64,000 nt of DNA, taken from assembly GCF_018417535.1 (NCBI RefSeq), contig NZ_CP070977.1, forward strand, positions 1,240,001-1,304,000, in the 5' to 3' direction. Shown one piece after another: positions 1 to 10,919 of the stretch (position 1 is the first letter of the stretch; the number at the start of each line of letters is the position of its first letter). Under the pieces are notes generated by a model. The model ran no database searches and had not been told where the DNA came from. It saw only the letters and a program-made list of their open reading frames with translations. The translations under genes were made by a program, and so were the position numbers. The stretch is from Burkholderia pyrrocinia. GTDB lineage: Bacteria > Pseudomonadota > Gammaproteobacteria > Burkholderiales > Burkholderiaceae.

Positions 1-217
1 GTCGCCCGCCCGGCCCGTGCCGGAAATTCGGCTCCGCGATGTCCTTGCGCGGGATCGTGATGCTCTGCGTGCTCTGGATATCCTTGATGCTACGGTCGCG
101 CACCGCGTCGGACACGGCACGACGAATGTAGTTCTTGACGCGACGCAGAAAGCGTTCGCGATTGGCGATACTCTTGTTCTTGCCGGCCAGCCTGCGGTCG
201 ATGATTTGATGAAGCAC
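1..217 (-). CDS. yeaH: YeaH/DUF444 family protein, N-terminal part (runs off the window)
   Basis: Reading leftward from a GTG at 215-217 gives a frame that stays open to the edge for 72 codons and begins with residues like [16 protein letters not shown], then a basic helix and [17 protein letters not shown]. This is the typical N terminus of the YeaH/YhbH (DUF444) family, whose members carry a C-terminal von Willebrand A-like domain lying beyond the window. The gene lies 125 bp downstream of prkA on the same strand, the usual yeaG(prkA)-yeaH arrangement linked to nutrient and stress responses. The family function is not settled. The GTG start is chosen from family similarity; a good Shine-Dalgarno is not obvious. 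Confidence 0.85.
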   Translation of the reverse strand, partial: MLHQIIDRRLAGKNKSIANRERFLRRVKNYIRRAVSDAVRDRSIKDIQSTQSITIPRKDIAEPNFRHGPGGR

Positions 218-303
218 TGCCGGTCTCCCGCTCGAAAGTCGATATGCCGGGACGCTCGCCGCACATGCCGTCTCCCGTCATGCGGGCGGCGTCCCTGAAG
301 TTT

Positions 304-326
304 CCCGTACGGACTCGCCGTACGGG
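304..326. other. intercistronic hairpin between prkA and yeaH
   Basis: Perfect 8-bp inverted repeat, CCCGTACG (304-311) and CGTACGGG (319-326), with a 7-nt loop, 16 bp after the prkA stop. On the transcribed (minus) strand it is followed by AAAC and not a T-run, so it is unlikely to be a strong intrinsic terminator. It may protect the prkA part of the message. Confidence 0.45.
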
Positions 327-342
327 CGCGGCACCGCGCGCG

Positions 343-2265
343 TCATGACGACTTGCGCACGCGCAGGTACCAGTCGCAAAGCAGCCTCACCTGCTTCGGC
401 GTATAGCCCTTCGCGACCATCCGGTTCACAAAGTCCTCATGCTTGCGCTGCTCCTCCGCCGAACCCTTCGCGTTGAACGAAATCACCGGCAACAGTTCCT
501 CGGTGTTCGAGAACATCTTCTTCTCGATCACGACGCGCAACTTCTCGTAGCTCGTCCACACGGGGTTCTTGCCGGCGTTCGCCGCCCGTGCGCGCAACAC
601 GAAGTTCACGATCTCGTTGCGGTAATCCTTCGGATTGCTGATGCCGGCCGGCTTCTCGATCTTCTCCAGCTCCGCGTTCAGCGCGGCGCGATCGAAGCTC
701 TCGCCGGTGTCGTGATCGCGGAATTCCTGGTCCTGGATCCAGAAATCCGCATACGTGACGTAGCGGTCGAAGATGTTCTGGCCATACTCCGAATACGACT
801 CGAGGTAGGCCGTCTGGATCTCCTTGCCGATGAAATCCGCGTAGCGCGACGCGAGCACGTCCTTCACGAAGGACAGGTACTTCTGCTCGATTTCCGGCGG
901 GAACTGCTCGCGTTCGATCTGCTGTTCGAGCACGTACATCAGGTGCACGGGGTTGGCCGCGACCTCGCTCGAATCGAAGTTGAACACGCGCGACAGGATC
1001 TTGAACGCGAAGCGTGTCGACACGCCTGTCATCCCTTCGTCCACGCCCGCGTAGTCGCGGTATTCCTGGTACGACTTCGCCTTCGGATCGGTGTCCTTCA
1101 GGTTTTCGCCGTCATACACCTGCATCTTCGAGAACAGGCTCGAATTCTCCGGCTCGTGCAGGCGCGACAGCACCGAGAACTGCGACATCATCTTCAGCGT
1201 GCCCGGCGCGCATACGGCCTCGGCGAGCGACGAGTTGCGGATCAGCTTCTCGTAGATCTTGGTCTCTTCCGACACGCGCAGGCAGTACGGCACCTTCACG
1301 ACGAAGATCCGGTCGAGCAGCGCCTCGTTGTTGCGGTTGTTGCGGAACGCCTTCCACTCCGACTCGTTCGAGTGCGCGAGGATGATCCCGTCGAACGGAA
1401 TCGCGCCGAAGCCTTCGGTGCCCTTGAAGTTGCCTTCCTGCGTGGCGGTGAGCAGCGGATGCAGCACCTTGATCGGCGCCTTGAACATTTCGACGAACTC
1501 GAGCAGGCCCTGGTTCGCGAGGCACAGGCCGCCCGAGTAGCTGTACGCATCGGCATCGTCCTGCGCGTACTGCTCGAGCTTGCGGATGTCGACCTTGCCG
1601 ACGAGCGATGAAATGTCCTGGTTGTTCTCGTCGCCCGGCTCGGTCTTCGAGATCGCGATCTGCCGCAGGATCGACGGATAGCGGCGCACGACGCGGAACT
1701 GGCGGATGTCGCCGTTGTATTCGTGCAGGCGCTTGACGGCCCACGGACTCAGGATGCTTTTCAGGTAGCGGCGCGGAATGCCGTACTGTTCCTCGAGGAT
1801 CGGGCCATCTTCGTCATAGTCGAACAGCCCGAGCGGCAATTCGTTGACGGGCGAGCCCTTCAGCGAATAGAACGGCACGCGCTCCATCAGTTGCTTCAGT
1901 CGCTCGGCGATCGACGACTTGCCGCCGCCCACCGGACCGAGCAGGTAGAGGATCTGCTTCTTCTCTTCGAGCCCTTGCGCAGCGTGGCGGAAATACGCGA
2001 CCACCTGCTCGATCACTTCCTCCATTCCGTAGAACTCACGGAATGCGGGATAGACCTTGATGACCTTGTTCGCGAAGATCCGCGACAGGCGCGGCTCGTT
2101 GCGGGTATCGATGTGTTCAGGTTCCCCGATTGCTGCCAGCATGCGTTCACCAGCCGTCGCGTACGCGGATGGATCGTTCTTGCAGAGCGCGAGATACTCC
2201 TCCAGCGAGAGCTCTTCCTCTCGCGTTTTTTCGAAGCGGTTCGCGAAGCTGCTGTAAATATCCAT
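343..2265 (-). CDS. prkA: PrkA family serine protein kinase
   Basis: Product of 640 residues, matching the roughly 640-residue YeaG/PrkA family. It is a cytosolic AAA+-like protein kinase linked to stress, nitrogen or stationary-phase responses. An N-terminal PrkA AAA domain carries a Walker A motif GPVGGGKSS at about 110-118, and a PrkA C-terminal domain follows. The ATG at 2265 is preceded by GGGAGG seven bases upstream. An in-frame TTG-type extension to 2325 would add 20 residues that lack family character and was rejected. It is followed by yeaH on the same strand, the conserved pair. A short open frame overlapping its ribosome binding site is described separately. Confidence 0.95.
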   Translation of the reverse strand: MDIYSSFANRFEKTREEELSLEEYLALCKNDPSAYATAGERMLAAIGEPEHIDTRNEPRLSRIFANKVIKVYPAFREFYGMEEVIEQVVAYFRHAAQGLEEKKQILYLLGPVGGGKSSIAERLKQLMERVPFYSLKGSPVNELPLGLFDYDEDGPILEEQYGIPRRYLKSILSPWAVKRLHEYNGDIRQFRVVRRYPSILRQIAISKTEPGDENNQDISSLVGKVDIRKLEQYAQDDADAYSYSGGLCLANQGLLEFVEMFKAPIKVLHPLLTATQEGNFKGTEGFGAIPFDGIILAHSNESEWKAFRNNRNNEALLDRIFVVKVPYCLRVSEETKIYEKLIRNSSLAEAVCAPGTLKMMSQFSVLSRLHEPENSSLFSKMQVYDGENLKDTDPKAKSYQEYRDYAGVDEGMTGVSTRFAFKILSRVFNFDSSEVAANPVHLMYVLEQQIEREQFPPEIEQKYLSFVKDVLASRYADFIGKEIQTAYLESYSEYGQNIFDRYVTYADFWIQDQEFRDHDTGESFDRAALNAELEKIEKPAGISNPKDYRNEIVNFVLRARAANAGKNPVWTSYEKLRVVIEKKMFSNTEELLPVISFNAKGSAEEQRKHEDFVNRMVAKGYTPKQVRLLCDWYLRVRKSS

Positions 2266-2266
2266 G

Positions 2267-2341
2267 CTACCTCCCTCGCCTGAGTCTGAAGACGTGCCTG
2301 CCTTCGTACGACTGCGCAGAAGCAAGCGCGTTCGAATTCAT
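2267..2341 (-). CDS. possible 24-residue leader peptide upstream of prkA
   Basis: ATG at 2341 preceded by AAGGG with a 6-nt spacer opens a 24-codon frame. It ends in TAG at 2267-2269, one base before the prkA ATG and directly behind the prkA Shine-Dalgarno, which lies inside it. The peptide (MNSNALASAQSYEGRHVFRL...) resembles nothing I know. Geometry alone suggests possible translational coupling; it could equally be chance. Confidence 0.25.
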   Translation of the reverse strand: MNSNALASAQSYEGRHVFRLRRGR

Positions 2342-2740
2342 CCTAAACCCTTTCTTATTTTTTTTCACGAACTCTTCGTATGAAGTTCGTTATTCTCGCC
2401 AACACCGCTTGGACAACACATTTCGTCGTTTTACAATCGATCTCCCGAGCCGCAGAAACTGCATCCGCCGCGTCTCGTCGAACGACGGAACGTCTTGTGC
2501 GTTGGACACTTCCGACGTCGTCACTTCCCCCCTCATCCCTATACGTTCGAGCCGTCGTTTACGACGACACGTCGCGCGCACCGTTACAAATTTTTTTCGC
2601 AGTGCCCTTACGGAGATACCCGTACGACGGATGCGGGAACGCGACGTGGATCGTTGCGCGCATCCGTCGGTGCGGGTCGAGCGATGCATGCAACGATGCA
2701 CGACCGTTCATGCGCGCCGTCACATTTTGTCGGCCGCCGA

Positions 2741-2772
2741 AACGACAACGCCCGCATGTCGCGGGCGTCGTT
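2741..2772 (-). terminator. terminator hairpin of the chemoreceptor gene
   Basis: Inverted repeat with core CGCCCGC (2749-2755) and GCGGGCG (2761-2767), extended by AACGAC/TCGTT arms. It lies about 40 bp after the MCP stop on the minus strand, with a short T-run following. Likely intrinsic terminator, not tested. Confidence 0.55.
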
Positions 2773-2809
2773 CGTCACCAAATGGGGATAGATGCGCGGC
2801 ACGCGCGAA

Positions 2810-4585
2810 TCAGAAAGTCTCCCAGTCGTCCGCGCCTGCAGCAGCAGCGACCGGCGCCGCCGCGGGCGCTGCAGATGCAGTCACGGGCCTGCGTGCCGGC
2901 ATCGCCGCAGCCGTGCGCTTCGGCGGTGCATCGCGATCGTCGCGCGCAGCAGCCGGTGCGGGCACGGCAACTGCCGCCGCGGGCGAACGCGACGCATGAC
3001 GCGCCGCGACCGGCGCGACAGCGCCCGGGCGTGCCGCTTCGTCGTCGAGCTGGAACACCGACGCCGTTTCACGCAGGCGCCCAGCCTGTTCGTCGAGCGA
3101 CTGCGCTGCGGCCGCGGCTTCCTCGACGAGCGCCGCATTCTGCTGCGTGACTTCGTCCATCTGCGCGACCGCGCGCGCCACCTGGTCGATCCCGCCGCTC
3201 TGTTCCTCGGACGCCGCGGCGATTTCGCCCATGATGTCCGTCACGCGCTGTACCGCGCCGATCACGTCGCTCATCGTGCGCCCCGCTTCGTCGACCAGCG
3301 TGGAACCCGACCGGATGCGCTCCACCGACGCGTCGATCAGCGCCTTGATCTCCTTGGCGGCGGTCGACGAGCGCTGGGCGAGGCTGCGCACCTCGCCCGC
3401 GACGACCGCGAAGCCGCGGCCTTCCTCGCCCGCCCGCGCGGCTTCGACGGCCGCATTCAGCGCAAGAATGTTGGTCTGGAACGCGATTCCCTCGATGATC
3501 GCGATGATGTCCGCGATCCTGGCCGAGCTGTCGTTGATCTCGCCCATCGTGCCGACCACCTGGCCGACCACCGTATTGCCCTTGTTTGCAATCTCCGACG
3601 CGTTCGCGGCCAGCGCGCTTGCCTGGCGTGCATTGTCCGCGTTCTGTTTCACGGTGCCGGTCAGTTGTTCCATGCTCGACGCGGTTTCCTGCAGCGCAGC
3701 GGCCTGTTCCTCGGTGCGCGACGACAGGTCGATGTTGCCGGCCGCGATCTGGCGGGCCGCGGTCGCGATCGACTCGCTGCCACCGCGCACCGTGCGCACC
3801 GTGTCGACGAGCCCGCGCTGCATCTTCGCGAGGCCGTCGAGAAGCTGGCCCATCTCGTCGCGCCGGTGCACGACGATCGACCGGCGCAGGTCGCCTGCGG
3901 CGATCGCGTCGAAATGCGCAAGCGCTTCCGCGATCGGGCGGCCGATCGCGCGGCTCAGCGTCAGCCACGACAGCAGCGCGGCGCCGATGCCGGCCGCGAG
4001 CGCGACGATCGACAGCACGCGCAACGTGTCGAACATCGTTTCCGCACGATCGAAGCTCGCCTTCGCATCGGTGAACTGGAAGTTGCGCAGCGCTTCGCTC
4101 GCCACCGCGAGGTCGTTGTAGAGCGCCTGGAGTTGCTTGGCGCCGTCGCTGATGCGATCGCGCTGGTCCGCCCCGACCACGCTCGCGAACGCGTCACAAC
4201 TGCGTTGCAGCGCCTGCCGCTTCGCGGCGACATCCTGCGCGAGCCGATCCTCCTCCGGCCCGCGCGGCAGCGCGAGGTACTTCTGCCACCACGCGTCGGA
4301 CTGCGTGCGCATCGCGCGGCTGCGCTCGATGGCCGCCGCCGAATCGGGCGTGCCGGACAGCAGCGCCGCGCGGTCGAGCGCGAGGCGCTCGCGCGCGGCG
4401 AACATTTCCGCGACCGCCACGTCGACCGCACTCGGCATCTGGTTCGTGAAAATTTCGCGCGTCGAGTCGTTCGAACGGGTCATCCCGTACAGCCCGAGCA
4501 CCCCGGTTACGCCCAGCAGCACCGCCAGAAACGCCATCGTCAAACCGATGCGCGCACGAATCGTCAGGTTCCTGAACACCATCAT
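2810..4585 (-). CDS. methyl-accepting chemotaxis protein with C-terminal CheR-binding pentapeptide
   Basis: Chemoreceptor of 591 residues. A short cytoplasmic N terminus is followed by membrane segment 1 (about 13-33), a four-helix-bundle type periplasmic domain (about 35-188), membrane segment 2 (about 190-212), a HAMP region, and a cytoplasmic signalling domain with the hairpin tip ([20 protein letters not shown]). The C-terminal tail, rich in Ala, Pro and Arg, ends in WETF, matching the xWxxF tether that binds the methyltransferase CheR in Tar/Tsr-like receptors. It transmits ligand binding to CheA/CheW. The ligand cannot be predicted. It appears monocistronic, with its own terminator and an AT-rich upstream region. 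Two consecutive Met codons at the start leave a one-residue ambiguity. Confidence 0.95.
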   Translation of the reverse strand: MMVFRNLTIRARIGLTMAFLAVLLGVTGVLGLYGMTRSNDSTREIFTNQMPSAVDVAVAEMFAARERLALDRAALLSGTPDSAAAIERSRAMRTQSDAWWQKYLALPRGPEEDRLAQDVAAKRQALQRSCDAFASVVGADQRDRISDGAKQLQALYNDLAVASEALRNFQFTDAKASFDRAETMFDTLRVLSIVALAAGIGAALLSWLTLSRAIGRPIAEALAHFDAIAAGDLRRSIVVHRRDEMGQLLDGLAKMQRGLVDTVRTVRGGSESIATAARQIAAGNIDLSSRTEEQAAALQETASSMEQLTGTVKQNADNARQASALAANASEIANKGNTVVGQVVGTMGEINDSSARIADIIAIIEGIAFQTNILALNAAVEAARAGEEGRGFAVVAGEVRSLAQRSSTAAKEIKALIDASVERIRSGSTLVDEAGRTMSDVIGAVQRVTDIMGEIAAASEEQSGGIDQVARAVAQMDEVTQQNAALVEEAAAAAQSLDEQAGRLRETASVFQLDDEAARPGAVAPVAARHASRSPAAAVAVPAPAAARDDRDAPPKRTAAAMPARRPVTASAAPAAAPVAAAAGADDWETF

Positions 4586-4702
4586 CCATCCTGTGTTGCG
4601 TCGTCATGAACGGGCCAGGCCCGTTGGCTCGAAGCGTTGCTTCATCTCGTGCATTTACGACCATACAGCGCACAACTTGATGGTTTTGACGGAATTTTTT
4701 CG

Positions 4703-4739
4703 AATTATTCGTCTGTTTATTACAGATAGCTGAATAATT
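4703..4739. promoter_or_regulatory. AT-rich nested inverted repeat upstream of the chemoreceptor gene
   Basis: Outer arms AATTATTC (4703-4710) and GAATAATT (4732-4739) enclose inner arms CTGT (4713-4716) and ACAG (4722-4725). The stretch lies about 120-155 bp upstream of the MCP start in a patch far richer in AT than its surroundings. It is a plausible promoter or operator. I could not recognise a flagellar sigma-28 consensus. Confidence 0.35.
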
Positions 4740-4874
4740 GATGCGAAATCGGGCGGTTCGACAAACAGGACGGGAGAAGGCCTGCCGGCGTGTCGGCCGG
4801 TGGCGAGAGGCACGGCCGGCCGTCTCGTGTGACGTGCCGGCCGCGATGCGGAATCGGGGATCCGGGATCGGGCC

Positions 4875-5804
4875 CTAATCGGCCAGTTCGGCGAGCGTCG
4901 GAATCGACGGCTGCGCGCCCGCTCGCGTAACCGACAGCGCCGCCGCGCGTTGCGCGAAGCGGATGGCCGTGTCGACGTCCGCGCCGGCCGCGATCCGCGC
5001 GGAAAAGCCGCCGATGAAGGTATCGCCGGCCGCCGTCGTGTCGACGGCCTGCACGGCCGGCGCCGGATAGTGCCGCGCGGCGCCGTCGGCCGTCAGCGCG
5101 AGCACGCCGCGCGCACCGAGCGTGACCAGCACGTTGCGCGCGCCGCCGGCCTGCAGCGTACGCGCGGCGGCTTCCGCTTCGGACGGGTCGCGCACCGGCA
5201 GCGCGGTCAGCGCGGCCGCTTCGACCTCGTTCGGGATCAGATAATCGACGAGCGGGAGCCAGCCGTCCGGCAGCGGTGCGACAGCCGGGGCCGGATTGAG
5301 CACCACCGTGCGGCCGAGCCGCCGGCCGGCCGACAGCGCCGCAAACACCGCGTCGGGCGGCGTCTCGAGCTGGCAGATCAGCACGTTGGCCGATGCCAGC
5401 GCGGCTTCGTGGCGCGCGACCGTGTCGGTCGTGACCTCGCCGTTGCCGCCCGCGACGATCACGATCGCGTTCTGGCTCGCATCGTCGACGACGATCAGTG
5501 CGACGCCGGTCGACGCCGACGCGCTCGTCGCCAGCCCCGTGCAGTCGATGCCCTCGGCTTCGAGGCCCACGCGCAGCGCAGCGCCGTGCGCATCCGCGCC
5601 GACGCAGCCGATCATCGCGACCTGCGCGCCGAGCCGTGCGGCGGCGACGGCCTGGTTGCCGCCCTTGCCGCCCGCCGCCTGCGCGAACGCGTGTCCGGCG
5701 AGCGTTTCGCCCGGCAGCGGCAGCCGCGGCGCACGGACGACGAGATCCATGTTCAGGCTGCCGACCACCGTCACGCGGCCGGCGCCCGCGGCCGGCGCCG
5801 TCAT
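4875..5804 (-). CDS. rbsK: ribokinase
   Basis: PfkB-family sugar kinase of 309 residues, the usual ribokinase length, phosphorylating D-ribose to ribose 5-phosphate. The N-terminal GSLNMDLV and the glycine pair GGKGGNQAVAAARLGA are the substrate-binding signature. Near the C terminus VDTTAAGDTFIGGF carries the catalytic Asp and the anion hole. The start overlaps the stop of rbsR as ATGA, indicating translational coupling. It is the last gene of the rbsBACRK operon. No rbsD (ribose pyranase) is present in this operon. Confidence 0.95.
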   Translation of the reverse strand: MTAPAAGAGRVTVVGSLNMDLVVRAPRLPLPGETLAGHAFAQAAGGKGGNQAVAAARLGAQVAMIGCVGADAHGAALRVGLEAEGIDCTGLATSASASTGVALIVVDDASQNAIVIVAGGNGEVTTDTVARHEAALASANVLICQLETPPDAVFAALSAGRRLGRTVVLNPAPAVAPLPDGWLPLVDYLIPNEVEAAALTALPVRDPSEAEAAARTLQAGGARNVLVTLGARGVLALTADGAARHYPAPAVQAVDTTAAGDTFIGGFSARIAAGADVDTAIRFAQRAAALSVTRAGAQPSIPTLAELAD

Positions 5805-6832
5805 GCGCGACCGCCGGGGGCAGCCGGCTCGCGGTAGATCGCTGTCGATTCGCGCAGCACGAGGCGCGGCGACACGACGCGACGGCGGCTCGGCACGGCC
5901 GCCGAGCCGCCGCCGATCCGCTCGATCAGCGTCTGCGCGGCCATTTCGCCGAGCGCGCGCACCGACTGGCCGACCGTCGACAGCGCCGGATACGTGTAGC
6001 GGGAAAATTCGATGTCGTCGAAACCGATGATCGAGCAGTCGTCGGGCACGCGCATCCCGCGCTCGGCCGCCGCGCGCAGCGCGCCGACGCCCATCAGGTC
6101 GTTGCCCGCGAAGATCGCGCTCGGCCGCACCGTTTCGAACAGCCGCGACGCCGCGTGATAGCCGCCCAGGCACGAGAAGTCGCTTTCCGCGATCGCACCC
6201 GGCACGATGTCGACCCCGCGCTCGGCCATCGCGCGGATGAAGCCGTGCACGCGCATCGCGCTGACGGCCGTGTCGGTCGGTCCGGTGATGCAGCCGATCT
6301 TCGCGTGCCCGAGTTCGAGCAGGTGGCGCGTCGCCAGGTACGCGCCGCGCTCGTGATCGATCTGCACGAGGTCGGCCGCGAGCCCCTCGATGTTGCGGTC
6401 GACGACGACGAGCGGCGCATGTGTGTCCGCAAGCGTCTGCGCCAGCACGGCATCCTCGCCCGCCGATGCGACGATCAGCCCGTCGATGCGCTTTTCCTGC
6501 AGCACGCGCAGGTAGTTGCGCTGCTTCACGGGATCGTCGTCCGAATTGCAGAAGAACACGCAATAGCCGTTGGCCGCGCACTGATCCTCGATGCCGCGCG
6601 CAAGCTCCGCGAAGTACGGATTCGTGCTGTTCGGCACGACGAGGCCGATGGTCGCCGTCGACCGCGCCTTCAGCGAGCGCGCCACGGCCGATGGCACGTA
6701 GTTCAGCTCGCGGATTGCGCCCTCGACCTTCGCACGCACATCCGCGGACACCGGCCGCGAATTGTTCACCACGTGCGAGACGGTCGTAAACGACACGCCC
6801 GCCATGGCCGCCACATCCTTGATCGTCGCCAT
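5801..6832 (-). CDS. rbsR: LacI-family ribose operon repressor
   Basis: Product of 343 residues. The N-terminal LacI helix-turn-helix (MATIKDVAAMAGVSFTTVS) and hinge (about residue 45-60) are followed by a periplasmic-binding-protein-like effector domain (about 62-330). It probably represses the rbs operon through the palindrome upstream of rbsB and is released by ribose. Placement inside the operon, between the permease and the kinase, gives autoregulation. It follows rbsC after 35 bp and overlaps rbsK by 4 bp. The sugar specificity is inferred from the neighbours. Confidence 0.92.
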   Translation of the reverse strand: MATIKDVAAMAGVSFTTVSHVVNNSRPVSADVRAKVEGAIRELNYVPSAVARSLKARSTATIGLVVPNSTNPYFAELARGIEDQCAANGYCVFFCNSDDDPVKQRNYLRVLQEKRIDGLIVASAGEDAVLAQTLADTHAPLVVVDRNIEGLAADLVQIDHERGAYLATRHLLELGHAKIGCITGPTDTAVSAMRVHGFIRAMAERGVDIVPGAIAESDFSCLGGYHAASRLFETVRPSAIFAGNDLMGVGALRAAAERGMRVPDDCSIIGFDDIEFSRYTYPALSTVGQSVRALGEMAAQTLIERIGGGSAAVPSRRRVVSPRLVLRESTAIYREPAAPGGRA

Positions 6833-6867
6833 TTCCCGTTTCTCTCTGGTCTGTTCTGTCTGTCTTT

Positions 6868-7883
6868 CTACCGGACGCGCGCGCGCCGGCTGCGATACGT
6901 ATCGAGCACGACCGCCACCACGATCACCGCGCCGGTGATGATCCGTTTCGTCGGCTCGTTCGCGCCGATCTGCGCCAGCCCCGCGGCCAGCACGGAGATG
7001 ATCAACACGCCGAAGAACGTGCTGATCACCGAGCCGCGCCCGCCCATCAGGCTCGTGCCGCCGATCACGACGGCCGCGATCACCTGCAGTTCGAGGCCTA
7101 CGCCCGCATTCGGGTCGGCCGCCTCGAGCCGCGAAATCTGGAACAGCGATGCGAGCCCCGCGAGTGCGCCCATCAATGCGAATACGAGAATTTTATACGG
7201 CCGCGGGTTAACCCCGGCAAGTCGGACGGCTTCCTCGTTGGTGCCGATCCCGACGAGATAGCGTCCGAACACGGTACGCGTGAGCACGAACTGGGCCGCG
7301 ATCATCACCGCGACCGCGATCAGGAACGCCGGCGAAATGCCGAGCGCGATCGGGTTCGACAGGAAATCGAACGCGTCGCCGATATAGGCCGTGCGCGAAT
7401 TCGTCAGTTGGTACGCGAGGCCGCGCGCGGCCTCCAGCACGCCGAGCGACACGATGAACGACGGGATCCGCCAGCCTACCGTGACCGCGCCCGTCAGCGC
7501 GCCCGTGACGGTCGCGACCGCGATCCCGATCAGCGCGGCCGGCAGCGGCCCCCACTGCCATTTCAGCGCGGCGACGCTGACCATCGACGCGGCGAGCGCG
7601 AGCACCGAGCCGACCGACAGGTCGATCCCGGCGATGATCAGCACGAAGGTCATTCCGACCGACATCACGACGAGATCGGGAATCTGGTTCGCGATCGTGC
7701 TGAACGTGTCGTAGGTCAGGAAATGCGAGCTCAGCACCGAAAACAGCGCGATCATCGCGGCCAGCGCGCCGGCAAGCCCGAGATAGTTCGACAGGCCGAG
7801 CCGCGTACCGGACAGCGTGCGCGCGCGGCGCCCCGTCACGTCCTGCTGTGCGCCTGCGTCGGTCGGGGATACGGGAGGCTGGG

Positions 7884-7887
<4 letters not shown>
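6868..7887 (-). CDS. rbsC: ribose ABC transporter permease
   Basis: Membrane protein of 339 residues of the branched-chain/ribose permease family with about ten hydrophobic segments and the conserved GIDLSVGSVLALA stretch typical of RbsC/AraH. An N-terminal cytosolic tail of about 30 residues (PTDAGAQQDVTG region) is longer than in E. coli. It forms the membrane channel driven by RbsA and fed by RbsB. The ATG overlaps the rbsA stop as ATGA. Confidence 0.95.
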
Positions 7888-9497
<1,610 letters not shown>

Positions 9498-9593
9498 CGC
9501 GATCCTGGTTGCGGCCGCGCGCACGCGGCGCGCGGGTGTGACGCTCACAAATGCATGTGCATGCAGTGGCCGTGATCGCGCTCACTCCAGATA

Positions 9594-9630
9594 ACGGCCG
9601 CCACGCCGGATTCTTGAGGGCGGCGGCCGT
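9594..9630 (-). other. intercistronic hairpin between rbsB and rbsA
   Basis: Perfect 9-bp inverted repeat ACGGCCGCC (9594-9602) / GGCGGCCGT (9622-9630), starting 13 bp after the rbsB stop. No T-run follows on the minus strand. Such hairpins behind a leading binding-protein gene commonly stabilise its message or cause partial attenuation; this role is inferred. Confidence 0.55.
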
Positions 9631-9642
9631 ATCGGCGAGGCA

Positions 9643-10593
9643 TCACTTCGTCACGAGATCCACCGGCGTCTCGACCACGCCGGACATGTCGGCCTGCTTG
9701 CGATGCTCGGCGATCGCCTTGAGCGCCGTGTCGATGCCGAACACGGCCTGCTTGGCCGCGTACTGATCGGCGGTCGCGATCACGCGGCCGTCCTTCAGCA
9801 TCGGCTTGATCGCGTTGATGTTGTCGTAGCCGACCACGAACACCTTGCCTTGCTTGCCGGCCGCGCGCACGGCCGACACGGCGCCGATCGCCATGTTGTC
9901 GTTGCCGCACAGCAGCGCCTTCAGGTTCGGGTATTCGTTGAGCATCGCGGCAGCCACCGCATTGCCCTTGTCGATCTCCCATTCGCCCGACTGTACCGAC
10001 ACGACCTTCATCCCGCCCGCCTTCATCGCGTCCTGGAAGCCGGCCGTGCGCTGCTGCGCATTGGTCGTCGTCGACACGCCTTCGACGATGCCGACCTGGT
10101 CGCCCGCCTTCAGCCGCTTCGCGAGGTAATCGCCGATCTTGCGCGCGCCCTTGCGGTTGTCCGGGCCGACGAACGGCACGTTCAGGTTCTTCGATTTCAG
10201 CACGTCGGGATCGAGCCGGTTGTCGATGTTCACGACGATGATGCCCGCGTCGACCGCCTTCTTCACGACCGGCACGAGCGCCTTCGAATCGGCCGGCGCG
10301 AGCACGATCGCATCGACCTTCGATACGATCATCTGCTCGACGATGCGAATCTGGTTCGCGGTGTCGGTCTCGTCCTTGATGCCATTGGTGATCAGATCGA
10401 ACTGATTCGCGTTGTGCTTCTGGTATTCCTTCGCGCCGGTTTCCATGGTCAGGAAGAACTCGTTGGCAAGCGACTTCATCACGAGCGCGACCTTCGGCCT
10501 GGCCGCAGATTGCGCGTGGACGGCCGGTGCGGCGGCGACTGCGACGGCGGCAAGCGCGGCGGTCAGGAAGCGACGGCGAAAGAGGACATTCAT
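9643..10593 (-). CDS. rbsB: ribose-binding periplasmic protein
   Basis: Product of 316 residues with a signal peptide (basic MNVLFRRR, hydrophobic AALAAVAVAAA, cleavage after AVHA or VHAQ), then a type I periplasmic binding fold beginning KVALVMKSLANEFF. It captures sugar for RbsC/RbsA and may also present it to chemoreceptors. The ATG at 10593 has AGGAG six bases upstream; another ATG two codons earlier is too close to that site. It is the first gene of the rbs operon. Ribose specificity is inferred from the operon. Confidence 0.93.
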   Translation of the reverse strand: MNVLFRRRFLTAALAAVAVAAAPAVHAQSAARPKVALVMKSLANEFFLTMETGAKEYQKHNANQFDLITNGIKDETDTANQIRIVEQMIVSKVDAIVLAPADSKALVPVVKKAVDAGIIVVNIDNRLDPDVLKSKNLNVPFVGPDNRKGARKIGDYLAKRLKAGDQVGIVEGVSTTTNAQQRTAGFQDAMKAGGMKVVSVQSGEWEIDKGNAVAAAMLNEYPNLKALLCGNDNMAIGAVSAVRAAGKQGKVFVVGYDNINAIKPMLKDGRVIATADQYAAKQAVFGIDTALKAIAEHRKQADMSGVVETPVDLVTK

Positions 10594-10919
10594 ACACATC
10601 TCCTGGCGACTGGCCCGAAGGGCCGGACTATTGTTTGACTGTTGTTTTAATGCGAGCAAACGTTTGCGCCACACTACCCGGGCAATGGCCATCGATGCTG
10701 CTGTCGGTACCACGGAATGGAAGCGAGGCAGACGGCCGACTGCCTGGCGCGTGCTGTCGTTGACGCGCCGCCGCCGGCGAGAAGCCGGCGGAGTGAAAGC
10801 TATGCTGTACCGATTCGCTTCGACGCGCAACCTGTCTGATCAATATTTAAGGGTTTATTCGGAGCGCGCGATCGTGCGTCGCGACGCGCAAAAGCGACAC
10901 TTTCGGAGGCTGCCGCACG
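10594..10919. other. rbs promoter region and spacer to the DUF805 gene
   Basis: About 326 bp. It contains the rbsB ribosome binding site, the RbsR palindrome (10656-10667), a GC-rich inverted repeat near 10770-10792 (CGCCGCCGGCG / AGCCGGCGG) and an AT-rich patch (AATATTTAAGGG, about 10841-10852). No convincing protein gene is seen. Confidence 0.5.
10656..10667. promoter_or_regulatory. LacI-type operator of the rbs operon
   Basis: Perfect 12-bp palindrome GCAAACGTTTGC with the central CG typical of LacI/GalR-family operators, 62 bp upstream of the rbsB start. It closely resembles the core of the E. coli RbsR site (AAACGTTT). The likely ligand is the RbsR encoded in the operon. Confidence 0.8.

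Larger units (their letters stand above)
2266..2809. other. long intergenic region upstream of prkA
   Basis: Stretch of 544 bp between the chemoreceptor gene and prkA. It holds the MCP terminator hairpin (2741-2772), the small leader frame (2267-2341) and a dyad ACGAACT (2367-2373) / AGTTCGT (2384-2390) beside an eight-T run, likely part of the prkA promoter or 5' untranslated region. I see no convincing protein gene in the middle part (about 2400-2740). Confidence 0.5.

Noticed and set aside
2792..4609. 605-codon plus-strand frame
   Set aside because: Fully antisense to the chemoreceptor gene, which has clear HAMP and signalling motifs; the plus-strand product is Arg/His-rich without family resemblance.
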